A DNA stretch of 64,000 nucleotides, from the NCBI GenBank assembly GCA_023101485.1, contig LVZB01000030.1, forward strand, positions 62,001-126,000. Reading direction: 5' to 3'. The DNA comes from Pasteurellaceae bacterium Macca. Lineage in GTDB: Bacteria; Pseudomonadota; Gammaproteobacteria; Enterobacterales; Pasteurellaceae. The notes below the pieces were generated by a model. The model was given only the letters and a program-made list of their open reading frames with translations. It was not told the origin of the DNA and did no database searches. The position numbers and the translations under genes are program-made. Below, in pieces: positions 9,290-18,027 of this stretch; within the stretch, counting starts at the first letter, position 1, and each line of letters opens with the position of its first letter.

Positions 9290-10594
9290 GTGGCAAAACA
9301 GAATCTACTGACCGCAACAGGCGAACGGGTAGCGATTGTTGCAGGTCTTCGTAGCCCCTTTGTACATCGTGATACGGGGTTTAAATCCTCCTATGCAACG
9401 GATCTTGGCACAATGGTAACGAATGAGTTACTCAGCCGAGTGGCGATAAATCGGCAAGAGATTGAGCAACTTGTTTTTGGGCAAGTGATTCAACAACCGG
9501 ATATTCCCAATCCTTCCCGAGAAATTGCCTTGGCATTAAATATGCCCTATGTGCAAGCCTATACCTTAAGTAGCTCCTGTTTATCGGGGCTACAAGCGTT
9601 AGTCAATGTGGCAGGGAGTATCGTTAGTGGTTCTATTTCCACAGGGATTGCAGGCGGCGTAGATTCTATTTCTAACGCACCATTTAGTATTAGTGCAAGG
9701 GTTGTGCATCAATTTAAAGAGATGTGGAAAGCACCTTCCTTAGAAGAAAAATATCACCGTTTTCGCCAACTCTCTTGGCGAGATTTCAAACCCCACGGCG
9801 TGAATTTAAAAGATTATATGACGCAGATGTCCGTGGCGGAAATCTCCGAACAGATGGCACAGCAATACCATATCAACCGTGAAGCGCAAGATGAATACGC
9901 GCGCCAATCACACATTAAAGCCCAAAATGCGTGGAAATTAGGCTTATTAAAAAATGAAGTGATGCCGTCCTTTCCTCGACCTTATACTGACTTTGTTATT
10001 TCTGATACGCTCATTCCTGCAGCCGCCAAACCCGCTTATTATGAGCGTGCCACCCCGATTATGAGTAAAAATTACGCCACAGTGACCAGTGCCAATATGC
10101 CCTTAGCGGTTGATGGTGCGGCAACGGTGTTGTTAATGCGAGAAAATCGTGCCAAAGAGTTAGGTTTAAGCCCGTTAGGATACATTAAAAGCTATGCCAT
10201 TACCGGCAATGATATTTGGCAAAATATGTTTATGGGAGCAACTGTGGCAAGCCATTTAGCCTTAGAACGGGCGAATCTTCAGTTACAGGATGTGGATTTC
10301 ATCGATATTCACGAAACTTCCGCAAGCCAAATGCTGGTGAATCAACAACTTTTTGCTTCTAATGAGTTTGCAAAAAATCAACTAAATCGCACCGCTTGTT
10401 TAGGGGAAATTGACCCTGAAAAACTCAACCATTTAGGCGGTTCGATTGCCTTTGGGAACCCTCGGGCCGCAACGAGCTTGCGGATTTTAATTCAATCTCT
10501 CAATGCCTTAAAACGCCAAGGGGGCGGTTTATCCCTTGTGGCTTCTAGCGGTTTAGGTGGGCTTGGGGCAGCAATGGTATTAGAAAGTGAATAA
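9290..10594 (+). CDS. fadI: FadI-like thiolase with altered catalytic residues
   Basis: 434 residues, start GTG at 9290 after AAGGACA. The protein aligns end to end with the thiolase subunit FadI (3-ketoacyl-CoA thiolase of beta-oxidation). The acyl-accepting cysteine is kept (SSSCLSG, Cys97). The usual GHP histidine is asparagine here (GNP, residues 389-391), and the second catalytic cysteine is serine (VASSGLGGLGAAM, about Ser420). The HEAFA loop reads HETSA (His341). These changes remove the base and the proton-shuttling thiol of known thiolases, so normal thiolase activity is doubtful. It is translated just ahead of the fadJ-like gene. A -10-like TAGAAT is at 9249-9254. The gene symbol marks the family, not a proven activity. 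Confidence 0.8.
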   Translation: MAKQNLLTATGERVAIVAGLRSPFVHRDTGFKSSYATDLGTMVTNELLSRVAINRQEIEQLVFGQVIQQPDIPNPSREIALALNMPYVQAYTLSSSCLSGLQALVNVAGSIVSGSISTGIAGGVDSISNAPFSISARVVHQFKEMWKAPSLEEKYHRFRQLSWRDFKPHGVNLKDYMTQMSVAEISEQMAQQYHINREAQDEYARQSHIKAQNAWKLGLLKNEVMPSFPRPYTDFVISDTLIPAAAKPAYYERATPIMSKNYATVTSANMPLAVDGAATVLLMRENRAKELGLSPLGYIKSYAITGNDIWQNMFMGATVASHLALERANLQLQDVDFIDIHETSASQMLVNQQLFASNEFAKNQLNRTACLGEIDPEKLNHLGGSIAFGNPRAATSLRILIQSLNALKRQGGGLSLVASSGLGGLGAAMVLESE

Positions 10595-10604
10595 GGAACA
10601 GTTT

Positions 10605-12725
10605 ATGATAGAACAACGGGAAGTCGCATCGACCTTTCAAGTCGAAATTGATGAGAACCGCATTGCGATAATGCGGATTGATGCCCCCAATTCCCCGGAT
10701 AACTGGCTACCGAATAGCTTTGTTGACGATCTGCGTGATGCGATTGGCACAATTATTTACCAACAAGCTCGGGGTGTCATTTTAGTATCAAATAAGCCGA
10801 AATCCTTTATTAAAGGCTATAAATTAGACGGTTTAAGAGGAAAAAGCGAGAGCGAACTCACGGCATTTTCTCATCATGCTCAGCTGGTGATGCGGGAAAT
10901 TAACTCCCTGAATATGCCCGTGGTGGCAGTCATTAACGGCGATTGTTTCGGCTTAGGGTTGGAATTGGCATTGGCGTGTGATTACCGTATTGCAAGTGAA
11001 GAGAGTGATACCCGTTTTGCCATGCCTCAAATTCGTTCGGGTATTTTGCCCTTTGCGGGGGGAACACAACGGTTACCGCGTTTAATCGGCTTACCTAAAG
11101 CCTGTACGATGATTCTCTCTGGACAAAAAATTCGGGCAGAGGAGGCGTACAACATTGGCTTAGTGGATAAACTGATCCCCGCCAGTAACTTATTTGAAAC
11201 CGCGTATAATTTGTTGCTGAATAATCAAGTGCAAAAAATTGACCATAAACGCCCCCTTGATCGCTTTAAAAAATGGCGAAAACAGCTTGAAGGCACGCCG
11301 TTTATTCGGGGCAAATACCTCGACCATATCGAAAATCGAGTGTGGGATAAAGCCTTTGGTAACTATCCTGCCGTACCAACGTTACTCACCTTGCTAAAAG
11401 AACCGCATTTCAAAGCCGGTTTAGCCTTAGAACAAGAGGCGTTGGTGTCTTTATTCCAAACAGAAGAAGCCCAAGTGTTGGTTGATCTTAAACAGACCGA
11501 ACGGGCAATGAAAGATCAGTATCAGCACCTTGGCAATGTGCAAGATGTGCAACAAGTCACCGTGCTAGGCAGTGGTTTTATGGGGGCAGGAATTGCTTAT
11601 TTGACGGCAAATAATGCGCAAATTCCGGTGCGGATTAAAGATATTCATCCCGCAGAAATCCAAAAAGCATTAAATACCTGCTATCAACTCATGGAAAAAG
11701 CGGTGCAGAATAAGGCGTTAAGCCACGGGGAAATGATTCAACGAATGAATTTAATCACCGGTGGCGATCGCCTTGTGGCGGCACAATCCACCGATTTTAT
11801 TGTTGAAGCGGTGTATGAAAACCTCGCCTTAAAACAGCAAATGGTGCAAGAGAGTGAGTGTTACTACGGCGAGAAAACAATTTTCGCCACGAATACCTCC
11901 ACCTTAGCGGTGCGTGATATTGCCGCCAAAGCCAAACGCCCTGAAAATGTGATCGGCTTTCACTATTTTAGCCCAGTGACGAAACGTGCCCTTGTGGAGA
12001 TTATTCCCCACGAAAACACGAGCCAAAAGGCGATTGCCACGGCGGTACATTTTGCTATTCAGCAAGGCAAAGTGCCGATTTTAGTCGCTGATCAGGAAGG
12101 CTTTTTCATTAACCGTATTCTCACACCTTACTTATTAGAGGCGATTGAGTGCCTAGTAGAAGGGGAGAGTATTGAATTTATCGACCGCTCCCTCCAAGAG
12201 TTCGGCTTTAAGCGTGGGCCTTTAGCGATGATTGATGATATTGGCTTAGATGTATTAGTGAAATCAAATCCCGCTATGGTCGCTGAACTGGGTGAGCGGT
12301 TTACATTGCCTAAAAGCGTAGAACACTTGATCACCAATGATCGTAAAGGACGCAAAAATAAACGGGGCTTCTATCTTTATGATTCCAAAGGCAAACGCAC
12401 TCAGGAAGATAAAAGTATTTACCATGTCATGGAAACGATCATTCATAATGATTTAGAGGGAGAAGATATTGCCCGCCGTTGTGTCTTGCGAATGCTCAAC
12501 GAAGCCTGTTGGTGCTTGCAAGATAACATTATTCGTTCCACGGATGAAGGGAATGTGGCATCGGTGTTGGGAGTTGATTTCCCTGATTTCCGTGGCGGTA
12601 TTTATGCCTATATTGAGAAAATTGGAGCGAAAGAGATCTTGCGCCAATTACACCTTCATAGCCAACGTTATGGAGAGCGCTTTACGCCCTGTGATTGGCT
12701 AGTTAAACAAGCAGATAAACATTAA
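10605..12725 (+). CDS. fadJ: FadJ-like multifunctional enzyme, hydratase half altered
   Basis: 706 residues with an N-terminal crotonase domain and a C-terminal 3-hydroxyacyl-CoA dehydrogenase. An in-frame GTG at 10587 overlaps the upstream gene, but the ATG at 10605 has AAGGA at ideal spacing. The dehydrogenase looks intact: GSGFMGAGIAY (NAD fold), the NTSTL serine, GFHYFSPV histidine and GFFINR asparagine. In the hydratase domain Glu120 (GLELALA) is kept, but the second catalytic glutamate is Gln142 (MPQIRSG in place of LPE). The first oxyanion loop is FIKGYKL in place of FIAGADI. No acyl-CoA dehydrogenase or acyl-CoA synthetase gene is in the window. The pair may be relaxing from selection or doing other acyl-CoA chemistry. 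Confidence 0.82.
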   Translation: MIEQREVASTFQVEIDENRIAIMRIDAPNSPDNWLPNSFVDDLRDAIGTIIYQQARGVILVSNKPKSFIKGYKLDGLRGKSESELTAFSHHAQLVMREINSLNMPVVAVINGDCFGLGLELALACDYRIASEESDTRFAMPQIRSGILPFAGGTQRLPRLIGLPKACTMILSGQKIRAEEAYNIGLVDKLIPASNLFETAYNLLLNNQVQKIDHKRPLDRFKKWRKQLEGTPFIRGKYLDHIENRVWDKAFGNYPAVPTLLTLLKEPHFKAGLALEQEALVSLFQTEEAQVLVDLKQTERAMKDQYQHLGNVQDVQQVTVLGSGFMGAGIAYLTANNAQIPVRIKDIHPAEIQKALNTCYQLMEKAVQNKALSHGEMIQRMNLITGGDRLVAAQSTDFIVEAVYENLALKQQMVQESECYYGEKTIFATNTSTLAVRDIAAKAKRPENVIGFHYFSPVTKRALVEIIPHENTSQKAIATAVHFAIQQGKVPILVADQEGFFINRILTPYLLEAIECLVEGESIEFIDRSLQEFGFKRGPLAMIDDIGLDVLVKSNPAMVAELGERFTLPKSVEHLITNDRKGRKNKRGFYLYDSKGKRTQEDKSIYHVMETIIHNDLEGEDIARRCVLRMLNEACWCLQDNIIRSTDEGNVASVLGVDFPDFRGGIYAYIEKIGAKEILRQLHLHSQRYGERFTPCDWLVKQADKH

Positions 12726-12781
12726 CAAGCGGTCAAATTTTTATCAGAATTTGTCGTCTAATTTATAAGAGGAAATTAATA

Positions 12782-14194
12782 ATGAAATTAACAAAAATCG
12801 CACTTTCAGTGCTAGTCGTTGCGGGTGTCGCTGTTGGTGCGGGGAGTTGGTACACGGGTAAGCAAGTGGAAGCGCGTTATCAAGAGATGATTGACTCAAC
12901 AAATCAACGCTTGCAAACATTCAATGGCTATGAGGCTAAAGCACAAATCAAAGAGGTGAAATTAACTCGCCATTTGTTTAGTACCGATGCTTCTTATATT
13001 TTCGAAGTGGCACTGCCAGAGGGAAGTTACCAATTTAAAGGGAATGACACCCTTTACCACGGTCCACTGCCATTGAATCGTCTGCGTGAAGGGAATCTGA
13101 AACCAGTGTTGATGTCGATGGATAATCACATCACCTTGCCCGCTGAGTTTGCTACTAAGATTGTAGCTACTGAACCATTCAAAGGGCAGAGTACGCTTAC
13201 CTATGGTGGGAAAATGGAAGGTGAATTTGCGATTCCCGCTTTTACTATTGAAGATAACGGGCTGAAAAGTCGCGCAATGAAAATTAAGTTGGCAGATTTT
13301 GACCCGAAAACCTACGCCTTCAAAACCGAGATTGATCAGATTGATCTCGCGGATAATAATGGCGAACAGATGAGAGTTGAAGGGCTGAAATATGAGTCAA
13401 AACCCGTTGCCACCATCGATTATCCCCACCTCGGCTTAGGTCATTATGACCTTAAAGCCAATAAATTTTCTTTTAGCTCAAAACAGAGCCAGTTAGCGTT
13501 TAATATTCAAGATCTGCAAGTAAAAAGTGAAGGGGAAGTAAAAAGCGAGCGTTTATTATCCAACGGCGAGTTTATTGGGGATCTGACGCTTGTTAGCCAA
13601 AAAGAATGCAAGGAAATCAAACTCGGTAAATTCAAAAGTGAGATGAAATTTGATCTTGATGCTAGAAGCACGAATGAACTCACTGAAAAAATGTCAAAAT
13701 CTGATAACTTAACGAATGAAGAGGTGATGCCTTTATTATTGAAAATATTAAATAAAGCACCGAAATTGCCGAAAAGCGAGTTTAGCCTTGAAAATAAAAA
13801 AGGCAAAAGCGCGCTTTCGTTAGTGCTAAATTTAAAAGAAGGTAACGTAGAGCAAGTAAATAGCGTGCAAAAAGCCCTTGATCTATTAAGTGACTCTTCT
13901 CTCAATGTAAAGGTTGATTTGGCTTTCACCGAACAGCTATTAACCCAATTTGCCCTTTCTGATGGCTTAAACCCAGAAGAAGCAACCACCCAAGCGAAAG
14001 CACGGATGGCAGAGTTTGTCGGCATGCTTAAACAAGCTAGGGATTATGTTGTGGTCAATAATACCGATGCAAGTGTGACCTTAAAGGCTGAAAATGGCAA
14101 AATGACTTTGAACGGACGTGAAGTATCCAATGAAGAGATTGAAAGCGTACTCTTTATGTTAATGATGATGGGTGTCATGGGAAGCGGACAATAA
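12782..14194 (+). CDS. DUF945 (YdgA-like) protein
   Basis: 470 residues. The N-terminus has a positively charged start and a single hydrophobic segment (residues about 5-24), typical of the YdgA/DUF945 family of inner-membrane-anchored proteins facing the periplasm. The remainder is a long beta-rich domain with alternating polar and apolar residues, and a Met-rich hydrophobic C-terminus (LMMMGVMGSGQ). The biochemical role is unknown; family members in enteric bacteria affect motility and envelope traits. The ATG follows AGAGGAAATTAAT. An uptake core lies between it and fadJ, and a paired-uptake terminator ends the unit. Confidence 0.75.
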   Translation: MKLTKIALSVLVVAGVAVGAGSWYTGKQVEARYQEMIDSTNQRLQTFNGYEAKAQIKEVKLTRHLFSTDASYIFEVALPEGSYQFKGNDTLYHGPLPLNRLREGNLKPVLMSMDNHITLPAEFATKIVATEPFKGQSTLTYGGKMEGEFAIPAFTIEDNGLKSRAMKIKLADFDPKTYAFKTEIDQIDLADNNGEQMRVEGLKYESKPVATIDYPHLGLGHYDLKANKFSFSSKQSQLAFNIQDLQVKSEGEVKSERLLSNGEFIGDLTLVSQKECKEIKLGKFKSEMKFDLDARSTNELTEKMSKSDNLTNEEVMPLLLKILNKAPKLPKSEFSLENKKGKSALSLVLNLKEGNVEQVNSVQKALDLLSDSSLNVKVDLAFTEQLLTQFALSDGLNPEEATTQAKARMAEFVGMLKQARDYVVVNNTDASVTLKAENGKMTLNGREVSNEEIESVLFMLMMMGVMGSGQ

Positions 14195-14230
14195 TTCCCT
14201 TTACCCAAAGCAAAAAGTGCTAAAAATCAG

Positions 14231-14262
14231 ACCGCTTGTATTCAACTACAAGCGGTTTTTTA
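14231..14262 (+). terminator. Terminator built from an inverted uptake-sequence pair
   Basis: ACCGCTTGTA (14231-14240) pairs perfectly with TACAAGCGGT (14247-14256), followed by six T residues. It ends the DUF945 gene. Confidence 0.9.
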
Positions 14263-14286
14263 TCGAATATTTGCCGTTTGGCGGAT

Positions 14287-14400
14287 AAAAAAATCCCCAT
14301 ACAAAAGGCGTATGGGGATGAGGTCTTACCTAAGGAATGAAAAAAACTTGCTAGCATTTGCGTAACGTGAAGTCAGACTGGTGAATTCTGATTAAGTTCA
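14287..14400 (-). ncRNA. Candidate small RNA with own terminator, minus strand
   Basis: The 314-base gap before gpmA has no gene on the plus strand. On the minus strand a strong intrinsic terminator is present: 10-bp stem ATCCCCATAC/GTATGGGGAT (14310-14319 with 14293-14302), then seven T residues (14287-14293). No minus-strand gene precedes it. Upstream (plus positions about 14320-14400) is an unstructured stretch containing CTTCACGTTACG, which faintly resembles the middle of Spot 42 RNA. The 5' end and promoter are not defined; TTGAAA near 14440 is a possible -35. The terminator is seen directly; the RNA is inference. Confidence 0.35.
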
Positions 14401-14508
14401 AAAAAATTTGATATTTATCCTTCACAATCGCAGTTTAACTTTCAAAAAGGGCGATTTTTTGCTATAAAGTGCAACGTTTTTATCATTAACTTCCCATAGG
14501 AGCAATTT

Positions 14509-15192
14509 ATGGAATTAGTCTTTATCCGCCACGGTTTTAGCGAATGGAATGCTAAAAATTTATTCACTGGTTGGCGTGATGTGAACTTAACAGAACGTGG
14601 TATTGAAGAAGCCAAATCTGCGGGTAAAAAATTACTTGAAGCAGGCTATGAATTTGATATCGCATTCACTTCTGTACTAACTCGTGCAATCAAAACCTGT
14701 AATATCGTGTTAGAAGAGTCTAACCAACTTTGGATTCCACAAGTGAAAAACTGGCGTTTAAATGAGCGTCACTACGGTGCATTACAAGGTTTAGATAAAA
14801 AAGAGACCGCTGAAAAATATGGTGATGAGCAAGTGCATATTTGGCGTCGTTCTTATGATATTTCTCCACCGGATCTTGACCCAGCGGATCCAAATTCTGC
14901 CCATAACGACCGCCGTTATGCGCATTTACCAAGTGATGTGGTGCCAAATGCAGAGAACTTAAAAATTACCCTTGAGCGTGTATTACCATTCTGGGAAGAT
15001 CAAATTGCCCCAGCATTACTTTCAGGCAAACGTGTGCTTGTCACTGCCCACGGTAACTCACTCCGTGCCTTAGCGAAACACATTATCGGCATTTCTGATG
15101 CAGATATTATGGATTTTGAAATCCCAACCGGTCAGCCGTTAGTGTTAAAACTCGATGACAAATTAAATTTTGTTGAGAAATTTTATCTATAA
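14509..15192 (+). CDS. gpmA: 2,3-bisphosphoglycerate-dependent phosphoglycerate mutase
   Basis: 227 residues, the normal size for the dimeric cofactor-dependent enzyme of glycolysis and gluconeogenesis. The phosphohistidine motif is IRHGFSEWN near the N-terminus. [21 protein letters not shown] and [10 protein letters not shown] supply the remaining active-site residues. The ATG follows ATAGGAG. A dedicated terminator follows. Confidence 0.97.
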   Translation: MELVFIRHGFSEWNAKNLFTGWRDVNLTERGIEEAKSAGKKLLEAGYEFDIAFTSVLTRAIKTCNIVLEESNQLWIPQVKNWRLNERHYGALQGLDKKETAEKYGDEQVHIWRRSYDISPPDLDPADPNSAHNDRRYAHLPSDVVPNAENLKITLERVLPFWEDQIAPALLSGKRVLVTAHGNSLRALAKHIIGISDADIMDFEIPTGQPLVLKLDDKLNFVEKFYL

Positions 15193-15196
15193 CTAC

Positions 15197-15226
15197 TTTG
15201 GGGGAAGAAACGCCCCCAAATTTTTA
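15197..15226 (+). terminator. Intrinsic terminator of gpmA
   Basis: Stem TTTGGGGG/CCCCCAAA (15197-15204 with 15213-15220) followed by a T run. Confidence 0.85.
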
Positions 15227-15255
15227 TTTTGGTTATCATAAATAAGGAGCTTAAA

Positions 15256-15779
15256 ATGACCAACCAACCAACCAACCAACCAACCAACCAACCAACCAAC
15301 CAACCAACCAAAATAGTGTAACGATTGATTCAACAATCTATAAACTTTCTTGGGAATCTTATCTTCGCCTTATCGCTATTTTTCTTGTTGTTTTACTTTT
15401 CTTAGTCGTTTTTACTTTCAGTAATAAATCTAACTCTCCCTATTTTTGGGTTTTCTTAGCCATTGATGTGTTATGGAGCGCATTTTTTATTGTTCGCCTT
15501 TTAGAACGTTTGGTATTCAAAGTTTATCTTGACGATCAGGGCGTTTGGGTCTATTCGGGTATTTTCCCTTGGAATAAAGGAAGTTATGGTATTAACTGGC
15601 GAGATATTAGCGGAGCAAGCTATCGAACTGGTTTTTTAAGTTGGGTATTAAAATCTTATACAATTCGAGTTGAACACCGCTATACCAAATCAAGCGAATT
15701 ACTCCTAAGTAATATCCGCTATGGCGATCAACTTGTTCAAAATATTAACCAAATTGTCAATGAAAAGGGGCTATACTAA
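15256..15779 (+). CDS. Phase-variable membrane protein with PH-like domain (off)
   Basis: An ATG at 15256 behind a strong AAGGAG site opens directly into thirteen CCAA units encoding T-N-Q-P repeats. With 13 units the frame runs to a TAA at 15319, so the gene is off as sequenced. The body of the protein is in another frame, open from the repeats to 15779. With 14 (or 11, or 17) units the two join into about 175 residues: the TNQP run, a serine/threonine-rich link, two membrane segments (LIAIFLVVLLFLVVF and FWVFLAIDVLWSAFFIV) and a C-terminal globular part that looks like a bacterial PH domain (VYLDDQGVWVYSG, INWRDISGASY). The body frame has no ATG before 15468. Function is not known. Confidence 0.75.
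15260..15311 (+). repeat. (CCAA)13 tetranucleotide tract
   Basis: Thirteen perfect CCAA units begin two bases after a start codon. CCAA tracts control hemoglobin-receptor genes in Haemophilus influenzae by slipped-strand change. Here one unit gained or two lost would restore the frame. Confidence 0.95.
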
Positions 15780-15820
15780 ATTTGTATCGACTTAATTTAG
15801 CTAAAACAAGCGGTCTTTTT

Positions 15821-15849
15821 TTGCAAATTATGTGAAATATAGTTATACT
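15821..15849 (+). promoter_or_regulatory. Promoter of rnpB
   Basis: TTGCAA (15821-15826) and TATACT (15844-15849) are separated by 17 bases and lie ten bases before the mature RNA start. Confidence 0.65.
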
Positions 15850-15858
15850 TCGTCCCCT

Positions 15859-16234
<376 letters not shown>

Positions 16235-16283
16235 CCTTTTTCTAAGTACCGCTTTTGATCTGACCCCAAAAAGTTAGACGACT

Positions 16284-16655
16284 TTAATTTAAGGACTGAG
16301 CTCGGTATTCCACAGGACTCAGTCCTTTTAGCTTACTCTGAATACGTTTATTGTTGTAGTAATAAAGGTATTCGTGGAGTCTATTCTCCAGTTGCTCGAA
16401 GGTATCAAATTGTTCATCAACACCGCATTCTGTTTTCAACCGCCCAAAAAAACTTTCCATCGCCGCATTATCCAAGCAATTTCCCTTTCTTGACATACTT
16501 TGCTGAATGCCATTTTCTTTGAGCAGATTTTGATACCCTCTCATTTGATATTGCCAACCTTGATCGGAATGAAGAATTGGGTGTTCGCCATTCAGTTTAG
16601 TCATCGCTTGATGGTAAAAGAAGGTACTCCGCTTTAAATCAAGCAAATTAAGCAA
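16284..16655 (-). pseudogene. IS150-like transposase orfB, central part deleted
   Basis: 123 residues remain of a domain normally near 280. The sequence passes from LNLLDLKRSTFFYHQ directly to MTKLNGEHPILHSDQGWQYQ. The integrase core that holds the first catalytic aspartate is therefore missing, while the second aspartate (HSDQGW) and the glutamate (MESFFGRLKTE) are kept. The ending LSPVEYRAQ is the usual C-terminus. Confidence 0.85.
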
Positions 16656-16678
16656 GATGTCGAGCGGAAAATCCCCCC

Positions 16679-17194
16679 TTAACGCGTTGACGATTTCGGT
16701 TTTTTCGCCATTTTTTGTTGGTTTAACTCCCGCAACTTTTTTAGCACAGCCACCTCCGCTTCAAGCTCTAAAATACGATAACGTAAGCGTTCTTCTTCGG
16801 TTTTAAACGTAGGCATTTTAGGGGATTTCGATTTCATCACGGGACGACCTTTGGGTTTGGGTAATAATCCGTTTATACCTTGTTTTTCAAAGGCTTGCAA
16901 CCATTGGCTAATGATACCCGAATTGGCAATGTCAAAATGAAGGCAAGCCGATTCTGCAGAAAATTGCCTATTTATGACCGCTTGTACCACCGATAATTTG
17001 AACTCAGGCGAATAGGCTTGTTTTTTACCTCGCACCGCCAAGCCAGGGAAACCATAACGATTAAATTGGGCAATCCAACGGTTTAATATTCTCTCGTTAA
17101 GATGAAAATGTTGGCGAGTGAATGACCGATTTTTATGGTGTTGAAGATAAAATTCGATCACCTGTTGTTTGAAAAGTGAATTGTATTTAGTCAT
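16679..17194 (-). CDS. IS150-like transposase orfA (DNA-binding)
   Basis: 171 residues from the ATG at 17194. Two helix-turn-helix segments (about residues 10-60 and 70-115) are followed by a basic region and a leucine-zipper-like helix (EEERLRYRILELEAEVAVLKKLREL), as in IS3-family OrfA proteins that bind the terminal repeats. In intact elements a -1 frameshift fuses it to orfB; here the partner is broken. Confidence 0.85.
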   Translation of the reverse strand: MTKYNSLFKQQVIEFYLQHHKNRSFTRQHFHLNERILNRWIAQFNRYGFPGLAVRGKKQAYSPEFKLSVVQAVINRQFSAESACLHFDIANSGIISQWLQAFEKQGINGLLPKPKGRPVMKSKSPKMPTFKTEEERLRYRILELEAEVAVLKKLRELNQQKMAKKPKSSTR

Positions 17195-17289
17195 AAAAAT
17201 CTGCCCCTTAGTTAGTTGTTTAGTCCAACTTTTGGGGGGCAGATCAAAGCTCAAACTTCAAGGCTTTGTTAAACTACACTATTGTTACC

Positions 17290-17916
17290 TTATTTTGCTT
17301 GGGTTAATTTCGTGTGGCTTGTGATTAAATTACGGTAATCTGGAATGTGGTTAGAGAACAATGCACCTAAACCTTCAATATCATTTCGCCAGTCACGGTG
17401 TAATTCACAAGCTGCACCGAACCACGTCATCATCTGCACGCCAGCCACTTGCATACGACTCCACGCCGCATCCCGCGTCATGGCGTTGAATGTACCTGAA
17501 GCATCGGCAATCACGAACACATCAAAGCCTTCTTCAATCGCAGAAAGGGCAGGGAATGCCACACACACTTCCGTCACGACGCCTGCAATAATGAGCTGTT
17601 TTTTGCCTGTTGCTTTAACCGCTTTGACAAAATCTTCGTTATCCCATGCATTGATATTACCCGGGCGTGCGATATAAGGCGCATCAGGGAACATTTCAAC
17701 TAACTCAGGCACTAATGGGCCGTTTGGACCTTCTTCAAAAGAGGTGGTTAAAATGGTTGGAAGCTTGAAGTATTTCGCGAGATCAGCGGTTGCGAGGACA
17801 TTGTTTTTGAATTTATCGGGGTCAATATCACGCACGAGGGAGAGTAAGCCAGTTTGGTGATCCACGAGGAGCATTGCCGCATCGTTTTTATCTAAACGAA
17901 CATATTTTTTAGTCAT
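17290..17916 (-). CDS. Isochorismatase-like cysteine hydrolase (YcaC type)
   Basis: 208 residues. The isochorismatase-like fold has a catalytic Asp-Lys-Cys triad: VDHQTGLL (Asp near 19), [11 protein letters not shown] (Lys) and TEVCVAFPALSA (Cys). It is closest to the YcaC group of octameric hydrolases whose substrates are not firmly known. AAGGAAAGCAA precedes the ATG. It lies downstream of the LysR gene on the same strand and is a paralogue of the hydrolase at 19115, which reads the other way. Confidence 0.85.
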   Translation of the reverse strand: MTKKYVRLDKNDAAMLLVDHQTGLLSLVRDIDPDKFKNNVLATADLAKYFKLPTILTTSFEEGPNGPLVPELVEMFPDAPYIARPGNINAWDNEDFVKAVKATGKKQLIIAGVVTEVCVAFPALSAIEEGFDVFVIADASGTFNAMTRDAAWSRMQVAGVQMMTWFGAACELHRDWRNDIEGLGALFSNHIPDYRNLITSHTKLTQAK

Positions 17917-18000
17917 TTGCTTTCCTTTAAAAAATAAACAAGAAGTATTGTGCTATAAAGCGCGGGCATTGTAGCTTGTTAAAACCAATTTGCTAGTGCC

Positions 18001-18027
18001 AATAATGAAACAGGCTGTTCCATTATT
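18001..18027. promoter_or_regulatory. Inverted repeat at LysR 3' end, candidate operator
   Basis: AATAATGAAACAG and CTGTTCCATTATT form 13-base arms around one G, with one mismatch. The element overlaps the LysR stop codon and lies about 85 bp upstream of the YcaC-like gene. It shares the GAAACAG/CTGTTCC half-sites with the element at 18957, which suggests a common regulator. It lacks a T run, so terminator function is less likely. Confidence 0.4.

Larger units (their letters stand above)
16256..17246 (-). mobile_element. IS3-family (IS150-like) element, internally deleted
   Basis: Imperfect terminal repeats TGATCTGACCCCAAAAAGTT (left) and TGATCTGCCCCCCAAAAGTT (right, reverse complement) bound about 991 bp. 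Two transposase frames lie on the minus strand. The second is shortened, so the copy cannot move on its own. No clear target duplication is seen. It sits directly downstream of rnpB. Confidence 0.8.

Noticed and set aside
13507-14025. 172-codon open frame antisense to the DUF945 gene
   Set aside because: Serine/leucine-rich shadow of a lysine/glutamate-rich coding strand; no start context.
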